Positions 9,521 through 17,469 of a stretch of DNA of 64,000 bases are shown piece after piece. The notes beneath the pieces were generated by a model that searched no databases, was not told the origin of the DNA, and saw only the letters and a list, made by a program, of their open reading frames with translations. How positions within the stretch are numbered: position 1 is the stretch's first letter; the number at the start of each line of letters is the position of its first letter. Source of the stretch: JARKQH01 sp964631605 (GTDB lineage Bacteria > Verrucomicrobiota > Verrucomicrobiia > Limisphaerales > UBA8199). The stretch lies in contig CAZVYG010000004.1 of the NCBI GenBank assembly GCA_964631605.1, positions 62,001 through 126,000 on the forward strand, given 5' to 3'. Made by a program: the position numbers and the translations under genes.

Positions 9521-9888
9521 CCCGGCAACCGCAACAGCCCGTTGTGGAGAAGGAGCATCGCGGGCATGCCCCCTTCGGCCTTTGTGCGGCTCCGGGGCAC
9601 ACTCCGGCCCGGATGGTAGCGCCTGGGAGTAGTTGAGTGGTAAAAATGCCGAGCAGTGAGAGCAAACCAATCAAATGAAACCAATCCCGCAGAGCCTGGA
9701 AACCTAAGTTGATTTTTCTTGTCCAAGGGATAGGGCCCACCTCTGGGTTCCAGCCGGTCCCGGCGCGGGTACGCCGGAAAGGGGTGTTGCGCCGGAAAGG
9801 GGTTGCTTGGGCCTAAGGTCTCGCATACATAGTTTCTTTCCTTTTCGCATTCGGCTATTTGTGGAGCGATCAGTGGTTGGTTCGCCGC

Positions 9889-10012
9889 GCCCAACGACGC
9901 GCTTCAGGCCACAGCCGCCCCGCCGATGGGCCGCCCCGTTTATGAGACTCGGCTATCATCATTGCAGTCTGAGTGCCGGTCCGGCGGCAGTCGGCAAGCT
10001 TGCTCGTTAGGC
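9889..10012. other. attC-like integron recombination site A
   Basis: The site starts with GCCCAAC (RYYYAAC, R'') and ends with GTTAGGC (GTTRRRY, R'). The two ends pair as an imperfect inverted repeat: GACGCGCTTC with its neighbours pairs against GCAAGCTTGCTC, and AGCCGCC against GGCGGC, with a few unpaired bases as in attC sites. It is 124 bases long, within the usual attC range. A second GTTAGGC follows at 10017-10023. Confidence 0.5.
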
Positions 10013-10150
10013 GTATGTTAGGCGTCGGTTTTCTATTGCTCTTTGGTCTACTGGCACTAGTTGGCGCTTGGTTTGTGAATTTCGCAGTCGGTCTGTTGAG
10101 TGGTCAGCAGGCTTGTTATTGAGTGGGAGGTTGACAGCGGGCACCAAAGC

Positions 10151-10167
10151 GTGTCACAGTGAGACAC
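10151..10167. promoter_or_regulatory. palindromic operator of the toxin-antitoxin pair
   Basis: The 17-bp near-perfect palindrome GTGTCACAGTGAGACAC ends directly before the ATG of the antitoxin. Phd/YefM-type antitoxins bind such palindromes to repress their own operon. A TTGACA (10131-10136) lies upstream. Confidence 0.55.
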
Positions 10168-10434
10168 ATGAAAACGGTGACGATCCGGGAACTCCACAGC
10201 CGGACGGGCGAGTTGGTCCGGCAAGCCTCCTGGCATGGCGAGATTCGAATAACAGACAATGGCCGGGTGGTCGCCAGGATTTTGCCCGAGGCCGAGCCGG
10301 CGCCAGTCCCCTACTTTGCCCGACGCCATTACGTCAGCCCCAGAGTCAAAAAGGCCATTGAGAGCGGCCGATTAGGTCGGGGCGGCACCGACAGCACGGC
10401 GGCCATTTCCGCGGACCGGGAGGACCGGGTTTAA
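10168..10434 (+). CDS. Phd/YefM-family antitoxin
   Basis: Antitoxin of 88 residues. The ATG at 10168 was preferred to the GTG at 10159, which lies inside the palindromic operator. The N-terminal half (MKTVTIRELHSRTGELVRQ, ITDNGRVVARILP) is a typical Phd/YefM DNA-binding domain. The C-terminal half (residues about 45-88, charged and low in structure) is the expected toxin-binding tail. The stop overlaps the toxin start (TAATG), so the two are translated together. It is predicted to neutralise the PIN toxin and repress the operon through the palindrome at 10151-10167. Confidence 0.88.
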   Translation: MKTVTIRELHSRTGELVRQASWHGEIRITDNGRVVARILPEAEPAPVPYFARRHYVSPRVKKAIESGRLGRGGTDSTAAISADREDRV

Positions 10435-10862
10435 TGCTCTACTTTGATTCGGCCTACCTGGTGCGCTTGTATCTGGGCGACCCGGGCTGGGAAGCCGTGC
10501 GAGCTTTGGCTAGGACCGACCGCGTGGCTTGTTCGCTGCACGGGCAGGCCGAACTCATCGCGGCCTTCCATCGCAAACTGCGGGAAGGCGCACTGACCCG
10601 CCAGAATTTCAATGACAGCCTCCGCCAATTTGAAGCGGACTGCGCCGAGCGGGCCTACGAGTGGCTGCCCCTTTCGCCTGGCGTCGTGGCGCGCCTGCTT
10701 AAGGCCTACGCAGCGCTACCCGCCACGGTTCAGTTGCGCGCCGCCGATGCCATCCATTTGGCAAGTGCCGCCGAGCACGGCCTGAAAGAGGTCCACTCGA
10801 ATGATACGCGCCTGCTGGCCGCTTCCCATCACTTCGGTCTGAGAGGCGTCAACATCATCTAA
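10434..10862 (+). CDS. PIN-domain toxin (VapC-like ribonuclease)
   Basis: PIN-domain protein of 142 residues, the expected length for a VapC-type RNase toxin. Likely metal-binding acidic residues are D5 (YFDSAYLV), E40 (GQAELIAAF), D105 (RAADAIHLASA) and D124 (SNDTRLLAAS), so the active site looks intact. The family cleaves RNA, often tRNA or rRNA, when not bound by antitoxin. The start overlaps the antitoxin stop. An attC-like site 156 bases upstream of the pair raises the possibility that it arrived as mobile cassette cargo. Confidence 0.88.
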   Translation: MLYFDSAYLVRLYLGDPGWEAVRALARTDRVACSLHGQAELIAAFHRKLREGALTRQNFNDSLRQFEADCAERAYEWLPLSPGVVARLLKAYAALPATVQLRAADAIHLASAAEHGLKEVHSNDTRLLAASHHFGLRGVNII

Positions 10863-10915
10863 CCATTACCCCGGGCCGGGGACGTGTTATTGCGCGACGC
10901 AGAATCAGTAACAAG

Positions 10916-11932
10916 ATGAAGAACCTACCTTTTCTGATGTCTGTTACTTTCTGCATCCACGCATCGGCGGCAAAGGGCGGCGGATTCCTGTTCACCACGT
11001 TCAGAGACGAGACCACGCCGATGTCCGAGCAGATCTACATGGCCATCAGCGAGGACGGCAGGCAGTGGAAGGCGCTGAAGGACGGCAACCCCGTGCTGGT
11101 GAGCGACGTGGGCGAAAAAGGCGTGCGCGATTCATTTCTTCTGCGGTCACACGACGGGAAGAAGGTCTGGCTGATCGCCACCGATCTGTGCGTCAACAGG
11201 AACAGGGACTGGCGTCGGCACACGCGTGCGGGAAGCCGGTCCATCGTCGTCTGGGAATCGAGCGATCTGGTGCATTGGTCGCCGCCGCGGCTGGCGCCGG
11301 TCGCTCCCGAGGACGCCGGGTGTGCCTGGGCGCCAGAAGCGATCTACGATGAAGAGGCCGGCGATTATCTGGTGTACTGGGCTTCGACAACCAAGAGCGA
11401 CAACTTCTCCAAGCAGCGCATCTGGGCGGCTCGCACCAAGGATTTCCTTACGTTCGACAAGCCCTTTGTCTATGTCGAGAAGCCCAATCATGTCATTGAC
11501 ATCAACCTCGTACGCGATGGCGACACCTATTATCGCTTCATAAAGGATGACCAGGAAAAGTCGGTCAGCATGGCGAGCAGCAAGAAGCTCATGGGGCCTT
11601 GGCAGGAGGTGCAGCAGTTCACGGCCGGGAAGGGAAAGAACTTCGAAGGCCCGATCTGCTTTCAGTTGAAGGCGGCTGCTGATGGCCAGCCGCCGGAGTG
11701 GTGTCTGCTGCTGGATAATGTCAGCGACCGAATTGGCCCCGGGGCGTTCGGCTACATGCCGTTTATCAGCCATGACCTGAGCAGTGGCCAATTTGCACGC
11801 GCCACCGACTTCCGCTTCCCGTATCCGCTTCGCCACGGTTCCGTGCTGCCGATCACGGCAGCGGAGTTGGGACTCCTCAAGTCGGCTTATCTCGCCCCGC
11901 CGAGACCCGCGACTCCGGCAAGCGCTCGTTGA
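10916..11932 (+). CDS. GH43-like glycosidase, probably exported
   Basis: Five-bladed propeller-type protein of 338 residues. The N-terminus (MKNLPFLMSVTFCIHASAAKG) is a short signal-like segment. The blade motifs fit GH43: TTFRDE near the N-terminus, CAWAPEAIYDEEAGDYLVYW (the WAP blade), DINLVRDGDTYYRFIKDD, and FEGP, which carries the expected general-acid Glu. Family members act on arabinosides, xylosides and related glycans; the substrate cannot be told from sequence. No clear ribosome-binding site is visible. It lies between the toxin-antitoxin pair and the attC cassettes. Confidence 0.78.
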   Translation: MKNLPFLMSVTFCIHASAAKGGGFLFTTFRDETTPMSEQIYMAISEDGRQWKALKDGNPVLVSDVGEKGVRDSFLLRSHDGKKVWLIATDLCVNRNRDWRRHTRAGSRSIVVWESSDLVHWSPPRLAPVAPEDAGCAWAPEAIYDEEAGDYLVYWASTTKSDNFSKQRIWAARTKDFLTFDKPFVYVEKPNHVIDINLVRDGDTYYRFIKDDQEKSVSMASSKKLMGPWQEVQQFTAGKGKNFEGPICFQLKAAADGQPPEWCLLLDNVSDRIGPGAFGYMPFISHDLSSGQFARATDFRFPYPLRHGSVLPITAAELGLLKSAYLAPPRPATPASAR

Positions 11933-12035
11933 GCGACGATGACGCCGCTCGCGGTGTACAGATCCTGTCAAGCCCACCTCGTTCGATGACCTGTTCCGAG
12001 TCGAGAACGGCACGATATACGTGTCACGGGGCGCG

Positions 12036-12118
12036 CAAAACCGGTCACTCGGGGGCGCGTTGGGGTGAGTTGAAAACCGGCCATTTTGGGCCAGATGGGA
12101 TCGGCCATTTACTGATCC
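12036..12118. repeat. three short degenerate repeats, possible insertion-element end
   Basis: Three similar blocks follow each other: AAAACCGGTCACT (12037-12049), AAAACCGGCCATTTTGG and GGATCGGCCATTTACTGATCC. Repeated CGGYCAYT blocks at one end are reminiscent of IS21-type termini. No transposase is nearby, so this is at best a solo relic. The surrounding 11933-12218 holds no gene that I can support. Confidence 0.25.
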
Positions 12119-12218
12119 GTGCATAAAGAAGTAAAGCGGGCTCAGGTGTGGATAGGCAGTCACCCGCGAAGCGCTTAGTACGAGCGAGCGCGTAAGGAGC
12201 GGATTCTTATCAGTTTTT

Positions 12219-12521
12219 TCATACAACACCTCGACTGTGCAACAGGTAGAGTGTCAAGCCAAGAATCGTGAAACCAACAAACCACATGATAAGCGTGATC
12301 TTCAGCCACAGGACGAGGCGCTGGTGAAGGTGTGCAGCGTAGGGATCAGTTTGGCGCAAGGAGCGAATCCGCTCTGCAGCGCCCCGTGACAAGAGCGAGA
12401 TACCAGTCCTTCGGGCGTAAAGCAGCTTGCGAAGGTTGAAGTTCATGAACACTAACCAAGGGGCGAGAAAGACGAGGACCTCGTATGCAGCAATGTAGGG
12501 AGTTGGGGCGATTGGCTTCAT
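12219..12521 (-). CDS. small two-helix membrane protein (cassette-like)
   Basis: Hypothetical protein of 100 residues with two hydrophobic helices: residues about 10-30 (IAAYEVLVFLAPWLVFMNF) and about 71-93 (LWLKITLIMWFVGFTILGLTLYLL). The polar, basic stretch between them is probably cytoplasmic. The start lies nine bases from the end of attC-like site B, which is typical of integron cassette genes. I recognise no family. No attC is visible beyond its 3' end, so it may be the last, truncated cassette of the run. Confidence 0.6.
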   Translation of the reverse strand: MKPIAPTPYIAAYEVLVFLAPWLVFMNFNLRKLLYARRTGISLLSRGAAERIRSLRQTDPYAAHLHQRLVLWLKITLIMWFVGFTILGLTLYLLHSRGVV

Positions 12522-12529
12522 TGACTCGC

Positions 12530-12621
12530 ACCTAACGACAAAAGCTCAGCGACCCGGCGCACGGGATGGGACGATTGCAACCACGACGCCATGCCGGGTT
12601 CGCTGAAGCGCATGGTTAGGC
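12530..12621. other. attC-like integron recombination site B
   Basis: It runs from ACCTAAC (12530-12536) to GTTAGGC (12615-12621) over 92 bases. The arms pair: CT-CAGCGA-CCCGGC against the complement of GCCGGGTTCGCTGAAG, leaving an extra T and A unpaired on one side. Simple sequence fills the loop. Both core boxes fit RYYYAAC/GTTRRRY, and it sits exactly between two small genes of the same orientation. Confidence 0.72.
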
Positions 12622-12628
12622 GCACAGG

Positions 12629-13012
12629 TCATGATCTCAATCGTCTCCATGCTCGAACAAGAAGCAGAACACCGAGACTGAACAAAACGAGACCAACGCT
12701 CAACTTGATGAGATGCGCCTGAGGTCCCGCCGGTGAACCATCTGCCCGACTCATCGGCACAGCAATGATGGCAAGCCCTAGGATCGTGAAAATGCTCCCA
12801 AAGAAACGCTTCGGCGACAGTAGAAAAAGCCCTCCAACAAAACCAGCAATCGCTCCACCGACTGTCCAGCCCCAAACACTACCCGGTGGCCGCTCTCCGT
12901 TTCGCAAGAATGTCAGTGCTGGAAGAATCGCGCCGATGACTGTGGCGCCAACAAGCTGTCCAATTGCCCGCTTGCCAAACAGGTTGAATATCGGTTCGAG
13001 GATAAGGTGCAT
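12629..13012 (-). CDS. small multi-helix membrane protein (cassette-like)
   Basis: Hypothetical protein of 127 residues. Four hydrophobic segments are visible: about 15-35 (IGQLVGATVIGAILPALTFL), 47-66 (VWGWTVGGAIAGFVGGLFLL), 72-86 (GSIFTILGLAIIAVP) and 104-121 (LSVGLVLFSLGVLLLVRAW). It ends with a basic tail (RRLRS). The start lies ten bases from attC-like site C and the stop eight bases from site B, which is the expected geometry of a gene cassette. I recognise no family. Confidence 0.65.
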   Translation of the reverse strand: MHLILEPIFNLFGKRAIGQLVGATVIGAILPALTFLRNGERPPGSVWGWTVGGAIAGFVGGLFLLSPKRFFGSIFTILGLAIIAVPMSRADGSPAGPQAHLIKLSVGLVLFSLGVLLLVRAWRRLRS

Positions 13013-13021
13013 CGCGAGTGC

Positions 13022-13147
13022 GCCTAACGTCCAAGCTCAGCGACCGCAGCCAGAAACGGCCGGTCGGCTGCAACAATCGCTGACAAATCATCCGAACCGC
13101 CCGCCTGCCCGGCGGGGCGGCGGTTCGCTGCAGCGCTCTGGTTGGGC
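13022..13147. other. attC-like integron recombination site C
   Basis: It runs from GCCTAAC (13022-13028) to GTTGGGC (13141-13147) over 126 bases. AAGCTCAGCGACCGC pairs with GCGGTTCGCTGCAGCGCT in the same pattern, and with nearly the same arm sequence, as site B. The long middle holds further GC-rich inverted sequence. It lies between two minus-strand small genes. Confidence 0.68.
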
Positions 13148-13157
13148 CGCAAAGTCG

Positions 13158-13418
13158 TCATCTCAATCTCTTGGAACGTCTGCGAACAAACCACTCGCGG
13201 AGCAACGCGAAAACACAAATCCATGTGCCGACTCCGATGATGGCGCAAACGATGCGTGACAACCAACTGTCCGCCGGTAAACAAAAAACCAACGCGAGCA
13301 GAACCATTGCCACGACGAACCCCACCAACTCGCCACGAAAGCAACAGGCTCGATAGGTGCGACCAGAACCGCACTGGCACTGGTCGCTCAACTTCGCGAA
13401 TCGGTAGAATGGTTTCAT
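13158..13418 (-). CDS. SEC-C motif small membrane protein (cassette-like)
   Basis: Hypothetical protein of 86 residues. Residues 14-26 form a SEC-C type zinc motif, C-x-C-GSG-xx-Y-xx-CC (C14, C16, C25, C26), like the zinc tail of SecA and many small proteins. Two hydrophobic helices follow, about 31-50 (LVGFVVAMVLLALVFCLPAD) and 55-74 (IVCAIIGVGTWICVFALL), then a very basic tail. A SEC-C motif placed at the N-terminus of a two-helix membrane protein is unusual. Its stop lies ten bases from attC-like site C, so it looks like the first cassette of a minus-strand run. Function unknown. Confidence 0.68.
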   Translation of the reverse strand: MKPFYRFAKLSDQCQCGSGRTYRACCFRGELVGFVVAMVLLALVFCLPADSWLSRIVCAIIGVGTWICVFALLREWFVRRRSKRLR

Positions 13419-13641
13419 GGCGTGGTCGAGTGGCCTGACAAGTGTTTACATGGGTCTGGATAAGATCCCGTTTTGGGGTGTTATCCAAACGCCCAGCCTC
13501 CGCGGATGGCGGGCTGTCCTTCATCGGAGACATTTGTACGCTGCGGGCCTGCTGCTGTAAAGTCCGACGTTGACAAGTCCAGACGAAATGATCCGTTTCA
13601 ACGTGGCGGAACTCAGGGGTTTTCGGTACAGTGGCTTCTGA

Positions 13642-15504
13642 ATGAAACGTCGCGTTTTGACCCTCTCCTTTCTGATCCTCCTCGCCACCCTCCATCCCGG
13701 CATGGCCGCCCCCGCCAGGCGCCCCGGGCCGAACCGGCCGGAGATTCCGGAGGTGGCGCGCTCCAACGCCATCTGCTTTGCGTATTACACCATCCATCGC
13801 GGGGTGGTTAAAATGACCGCCCAACTTTACCCGCTGTTGGACGGCGAGAGCCGCGAGGCCAGTCTCGAGGTGAAACGGGATGGCCGGTGGATCCCCCTCG
13901 CCCGCACCCGCGTGACCGAAGACAGCTACAACAATTATCGCCAGGACAAAACCTGGACGGCGCATTTCCGCGTGGAGAATTGGGACGACCGGCAGAGCGT
14001 GCCTTATCGGGTCACCGCGCTGGGGGGTGTCGCCCAGTATGCGGGCACTCTCCGGGCGAATCCGGTGAACAAACGCGAGATCGTGGTGGCCGCTTTCACC
14101 GGCAACTCCAGCCAGGACCGCCGCCTCAAGCCGGACCTGATCGCCAAGCTCAAGGAGCAGGATCCGGACTTGTTATTCTTTTCGGGCGACCAGGTCTATG
14201 ACCACCAGGATCACCTGGCGGCCTGGCTGTTGTTCGGGCGCCAGTTCGGCGAGATTATTCGAGACCGGCCCATGATCAGCATCCCGGACGATCACGATGT
14301 CGGTCACCCGAATCTTTGGGGTGCGGGCGGAAAGGTCTGCAAGAATCCGGCCGGCGACGACGGCGGCTACTACATGCCCGTGGAGTATGTCAAGGCGGTG
14401 GAGCGGGCGCAGACCAGCCACTTGCCGGATCCCGTGGACCCGGCGCCCATTTAACGCGGCATTGGCGTTTATTTCACTGAACTCAACTGGGGCGGAGTGA
14501 GTTTCGCCATCCTGGAGGACCGCAAGTTCAAGACCGGTCCCAATGGCCCGTTGAAATTGGTGCCCGCCCTCTCGCCCCGCCCGGATTGGGTGACGAATGC
14601 CGCTTACGACCCCAAGGCGCTGGACGTGCCCGGGGCGGAACTTCTGGGGGCGCGCCAGGAACGTTTTCTCCAGCGATGGGGCGAGGACTGGACCGGAGCC
14701 CAATTCAAAGTGGCCTTGTCTCAAACGATCTTCAGCTATGCCACGCACCTTTCCCAGGGGAACCGGTTGCTCGCGGACCTCGACTCCAACGGTTGGCCGC
14801 AATCCGGCCGGCGGCGGGCGGTCGAACTGCTCCGCCGCTGTTTCGCCCTGCACATCTGCGGCGATCAGCACCTGGGTTGTGTGGCTCAATACGGCGTGGA
14901 TGATTGGCGTGATGCCAGCGTGGCCTTTTGCGTCCCCTCGATCGTAAACTATTATCCCCGGAAATGGCTGCCGCTGGAACCGGCGGTGAATCCGATCAGC
15001 GGTCCCCTGCCCCATTGCGGCGATTACATCGAAGGGTTGGGCAACAAGCTGACCATGTTCGCCTATGCCAACCCCACCGTGTTTCCCGCGCCGCTCACGA
15101 ACCTGGCGGCGAGCGCGTCCGGGCATGGCCTGGTGCGTTTCGACAAGCAGACTCGGAAAATAACCCTCGAGTGCTGGCCCCGGTCCAATTCCCCATCAGG
15201 CCCTCAGGAGCAGTTCGTCGGCTGGCCCATTACGGTGGACCTGCTGCAGAATTACGGGCGCAAAGCCGCCGGGTGGCTCCCCCGGATTCAGTGCAACCAA
15301 ACCGACCCGGTGGTCCAGGTCGTGGACGAACGGAACGGCGAGGTTGTTTACACGCTCCGGATTTCCGGCCGCGAATGGCAGCCAAAGGTTTTCGCGCCCG
15401 GCAAATACACGGTCCGCATCGGTGAAGGTCCAGGGCGCAAAGAGTGGCACGGCATCGAGGCCAAGCCAGAGCCCGGCAACGCGGTCATCGAGGTGAAGCT
15501 GTAG
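13642..15504 (+). pseudogene. PhoD/calcineurin-like phosphoesterase split by an in-frame stop
   Basis: A single reading frame of 620 codons is broken only by a TAA at 14452-14454 (codon 271); the frame is unchanged on either side (DPAPI, stop, RGIGVYFTELNWGG). A signal peptide (MKRRVLTLSFLILLATLHPGMAA) precedes an Ig-like region and a metallophosphoesterase domain. Visible metal-site motifs are LLFFSGDQVYDH, SIPDDHDVGHPN and, after the stop, HICGDQHLG. A distal GTG (14497) begins the second half but has no signal or complete active site. Either one base change has killed the gene or the assembly has an error. Relatives are exported phosphatases or phosphodiesterases. Confidence 0.82.
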
Positions 15505-15706
15505 CGTCCGGTTTTGAAAAGCGGTCAGTGCCGAGTGGCGCTTCGATAAGGCCGCGAGTTTTTCCCTGTTTGCTGCAGTGCGGCATTTCTGCCAGGGGGT
15601 GACGAGCGGGGGTAAGTTTTTGGCTGGGCTGGGGGCGCCGTTTGACCGGAAAGGGGGCAACAGAAGGTTTGCTTGGATTTTTGCGGCGGCGGGATAGTCT
15701 GGAGGC

Positions 15707-17464
15707 ATGAACCGGGACCAAGTCGCGGACATCTTGGTGGAAATTGGGACGTTGCTCGAGTTGAAGGGTGAGAATCCCTTTAAGGTTCGGGCATATTCGA
15801 ACGCCGCGCGAAGCCTTCAAACGCTGGCGGAGCCGCTGGAGAAAATGGTCAGGGAAGGGCGCCTGGGAGAAATCCCGGGGATTGGCGAGGCGCTGCAACA
15901 GAAGATCACCGAACTGGTCACGACCGGCCGCCTGGCGTATTACGAAGAACTGAAGAATTCAATCGCTCCCGGCCTGGTGGCGATGCTGGAGATCCCGGGG
16001 CTTGGTCCGAAGAAAATCCAGGCGTTACACCGCGAACTGGGGATTGAGAGCGTGGAAGCCCTGGAGAAAGCGTGCCGCGAGGGCAGGGTGGCGGGGCTGA
16101 AGGGGTTCGGCGAGAAGACCCAGGCGAATATCCTGGAAGGAATCGAGCGGCGCCGGAGCTATGCCGCGAGGCATTTGCTGGCCGAGGCATTGCCGCTGGG
16201 GGAGGAGCTGCTTGAGAAACTGCGCGGACATCCCGACGTGATCCGATGCAGCACCGGCGGCAGCCTTCGGCGGTGTCGTGAAACGATCGGCGACATTGAT
16301 TTGCTGGCGTCATCAAAGAAACCGCAGGCGGTGCTGGACGATTTTGCCGGCCTGCCCGGGGTGTCGAAAGTGATTGCCAAAGGTGATACCAAGGCGAGCG
16401 TTGTGCTGGGGGGCGGCATCCAAGCCGACCTGCGCGTGGTGAGTGACGCCGAATACCCGTTCGCCTTGATGTATTTTACCGGGAGCAAGGAGCATAACAT
16501 CGTGATGCGGCAGCGGGCGATCGAACGCGGCCTGCGCCTCAATGAATACGGCCTTTTCCGGTCGCAGACCGAGACGCGCGATGCGGCGCTGCGAGTGGCG
16601 TGCCGGACGGAGGAGGAAATCTACGAGAAGCTGGGGCTGCATTACATCCCGCCGGAATTGCGCGAGGATGCAGGGGAGTTCGCGCTGGCGGAGCGGGGTC
16701 CCATTCCGCGGCTTGTGGAGTGGACCGATTTGAAGGGCTCGTTGCACAACCATTCGACCTGGAGCGATGGGCACCAGACGCCGGCGGAGATCGCGCGTTC
16801 GATGGCGGATTTGGGCCTGGCGTATTGGGCGGTGACCGACCATTCGAAGGCCTCGTTTCAGGCCAACGGCCTGGATGCGCGCCGGCTCCGGCAACAGCTC
16901 AAGGAAATCCGGGAGATCAACCAGCAACTGGCCGAGGAGGGGGTCGAGTTCCGGCTGTTGACGGGGACCGAGGTGGACATTCTCAAGGACGGGCGGTTGG
17001 ATTTTCCGGATGAGGTGCTGGCGGAGCTGGACATTGTCATCGCCAGCGTTCATCAGAGTTTCAACCTTTCGGAAGCGGAAATGACCCGGCGAATCATCGC
17101 GGCGGTGCAAAACCCGCAGGTGCATGTGCTGGGGCACCCGACCGGCCGGTTGTTGCTTGAGCGCGAGGCGTACGCCGTGGACCCGCGGGCGGTGATTGAC
17201 GCCTGCGCCGCGACGGGCACGTGGATTGAGCTTAACGCCAGCCCGCTGCGGTTGGACCTGGATTGGCGGCTTTGGCCCTACGCCCGGTCCAAAGGGGTCA
17301 AATGCGTCATCAACTGCGACGCGCACCGGCTCGAGCACGCCGAGTTCCTGCGCCTGGGGGCGGCAGTGGCGCGGAAGGGCGGACTCACGCGGGCGGACGT
17401 TGTCAACACGCTTCCGTTGGCCCAGCTTGAGAAGGAACTGGCGCGCAAACGCCGCCGGACTTGA
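15707..17464 (+). CDS. polX: DNA polymerase/3'-5' exonuclease PolX
   Basis: Family X DNA polymerase with a PHP domain, 585 residues, the usual full length. The N-terminal helix-hairpin-helix part (residues about 1-140) contains GEIPGIGEAL and EIPGLGPKKIQ. The palm has GGSLRRCRETIGDIDLL with the two catalytic Asp residues, and a third in IQADLRVV. The C-terminal PHP phosphoesterase has HNHSTWSDGHQTP, VTDHSKAS, TGTEVDILKDG, SVHQSF, LGHPTGRL and NCDAH, so the nuclease metal site looks intact. It acts in base-excision repair and gap filling. The isochorismatase-family gene follows directly. Confidence 0.96.
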   Translation: MNRDQVADILVEIGTLLELKGENPFKVRAYSNAARSLQTLAEPLEKMVREGRLGEIPGIGEALQQKITELVTTGRLAYYEELKNSIAPGLVAMLEIPGLGPKKIQALHRELGIESVEALEKACREGRVAGLKGFGEKTQANILEGIERRRSYAARHLLAEALPLGEELLEKLRGHPDVIRCSTGGSLRRCRETIGDIDLLASSKKPQAVLDDFAGLPGVSKVIAKGDTKASVVLGGGIQADLRVVSDAEYPFALMYFTGSKEHNIVMRQRAIERGLRLNEYGLFRSQTETRDAALRVACRTEEEIYEKLGLHYIPPELREDAGEFALAERGPIPRLVEWTDLKGSLHNHSTWSDGHQTPAEIARSMADLGLAYWAVTDHSKASFQANGLDARRLRQQLKEIREINQQLAEEGVEFRLLTGTEVDILKDGRLDFPDEVLAELDIVIASVHQSFNLSEAEMTRRIIAAVQNPQVHVLGHPTGRLLLEREAYAVDPRAVIDACAATGTWIELNASPLRLDLDWRLWPYARSKGVKCVINCDAHRLEHAEFLRLGAAVARKGGLTRADVVNTLPLAQLEKELARKRRRT

Positions 17465-17469
17465 ATTTT

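Larger units (their letters stand above)
9310..10150. other. intergenic accessory region without an intact gene
   Basis: About 840 bases separate the PhoPQ-related gene from the toxin-antitoxin pair. It holds a short relic of a secreted-protein C-terminus (9389-9502), a palindromic terminator after it, and an attC-like site (9889-10012). Small open frames on both strands in 9520-9890 look random. A near-duplicate AGGCGTATGTTAGGCG follows the attC-like site. A TTGACA at 10131-10136 could be a -35 element for the antitoxin, but no good -10 is visible. Confidence 0.5.

Noticed and set aside
9306..9894. Overlapping small open frames on the minus strand
   Set aside because: They conflict with each other, have no recognisable domains or start context, and overlap the relic and the terminator.
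11929..12126. A 65-codon plus-strand frame after the GH43-like gene
   Set aside because: No similarity or start signal; it runs through the short repeats at 12036-12118.
14452..14454. Recoded stop in the PhoD-like gene
   Set aside because: The codon is TAA, which is not used for selenocysteine or pyrrolysine, and no recoding signal is visible.
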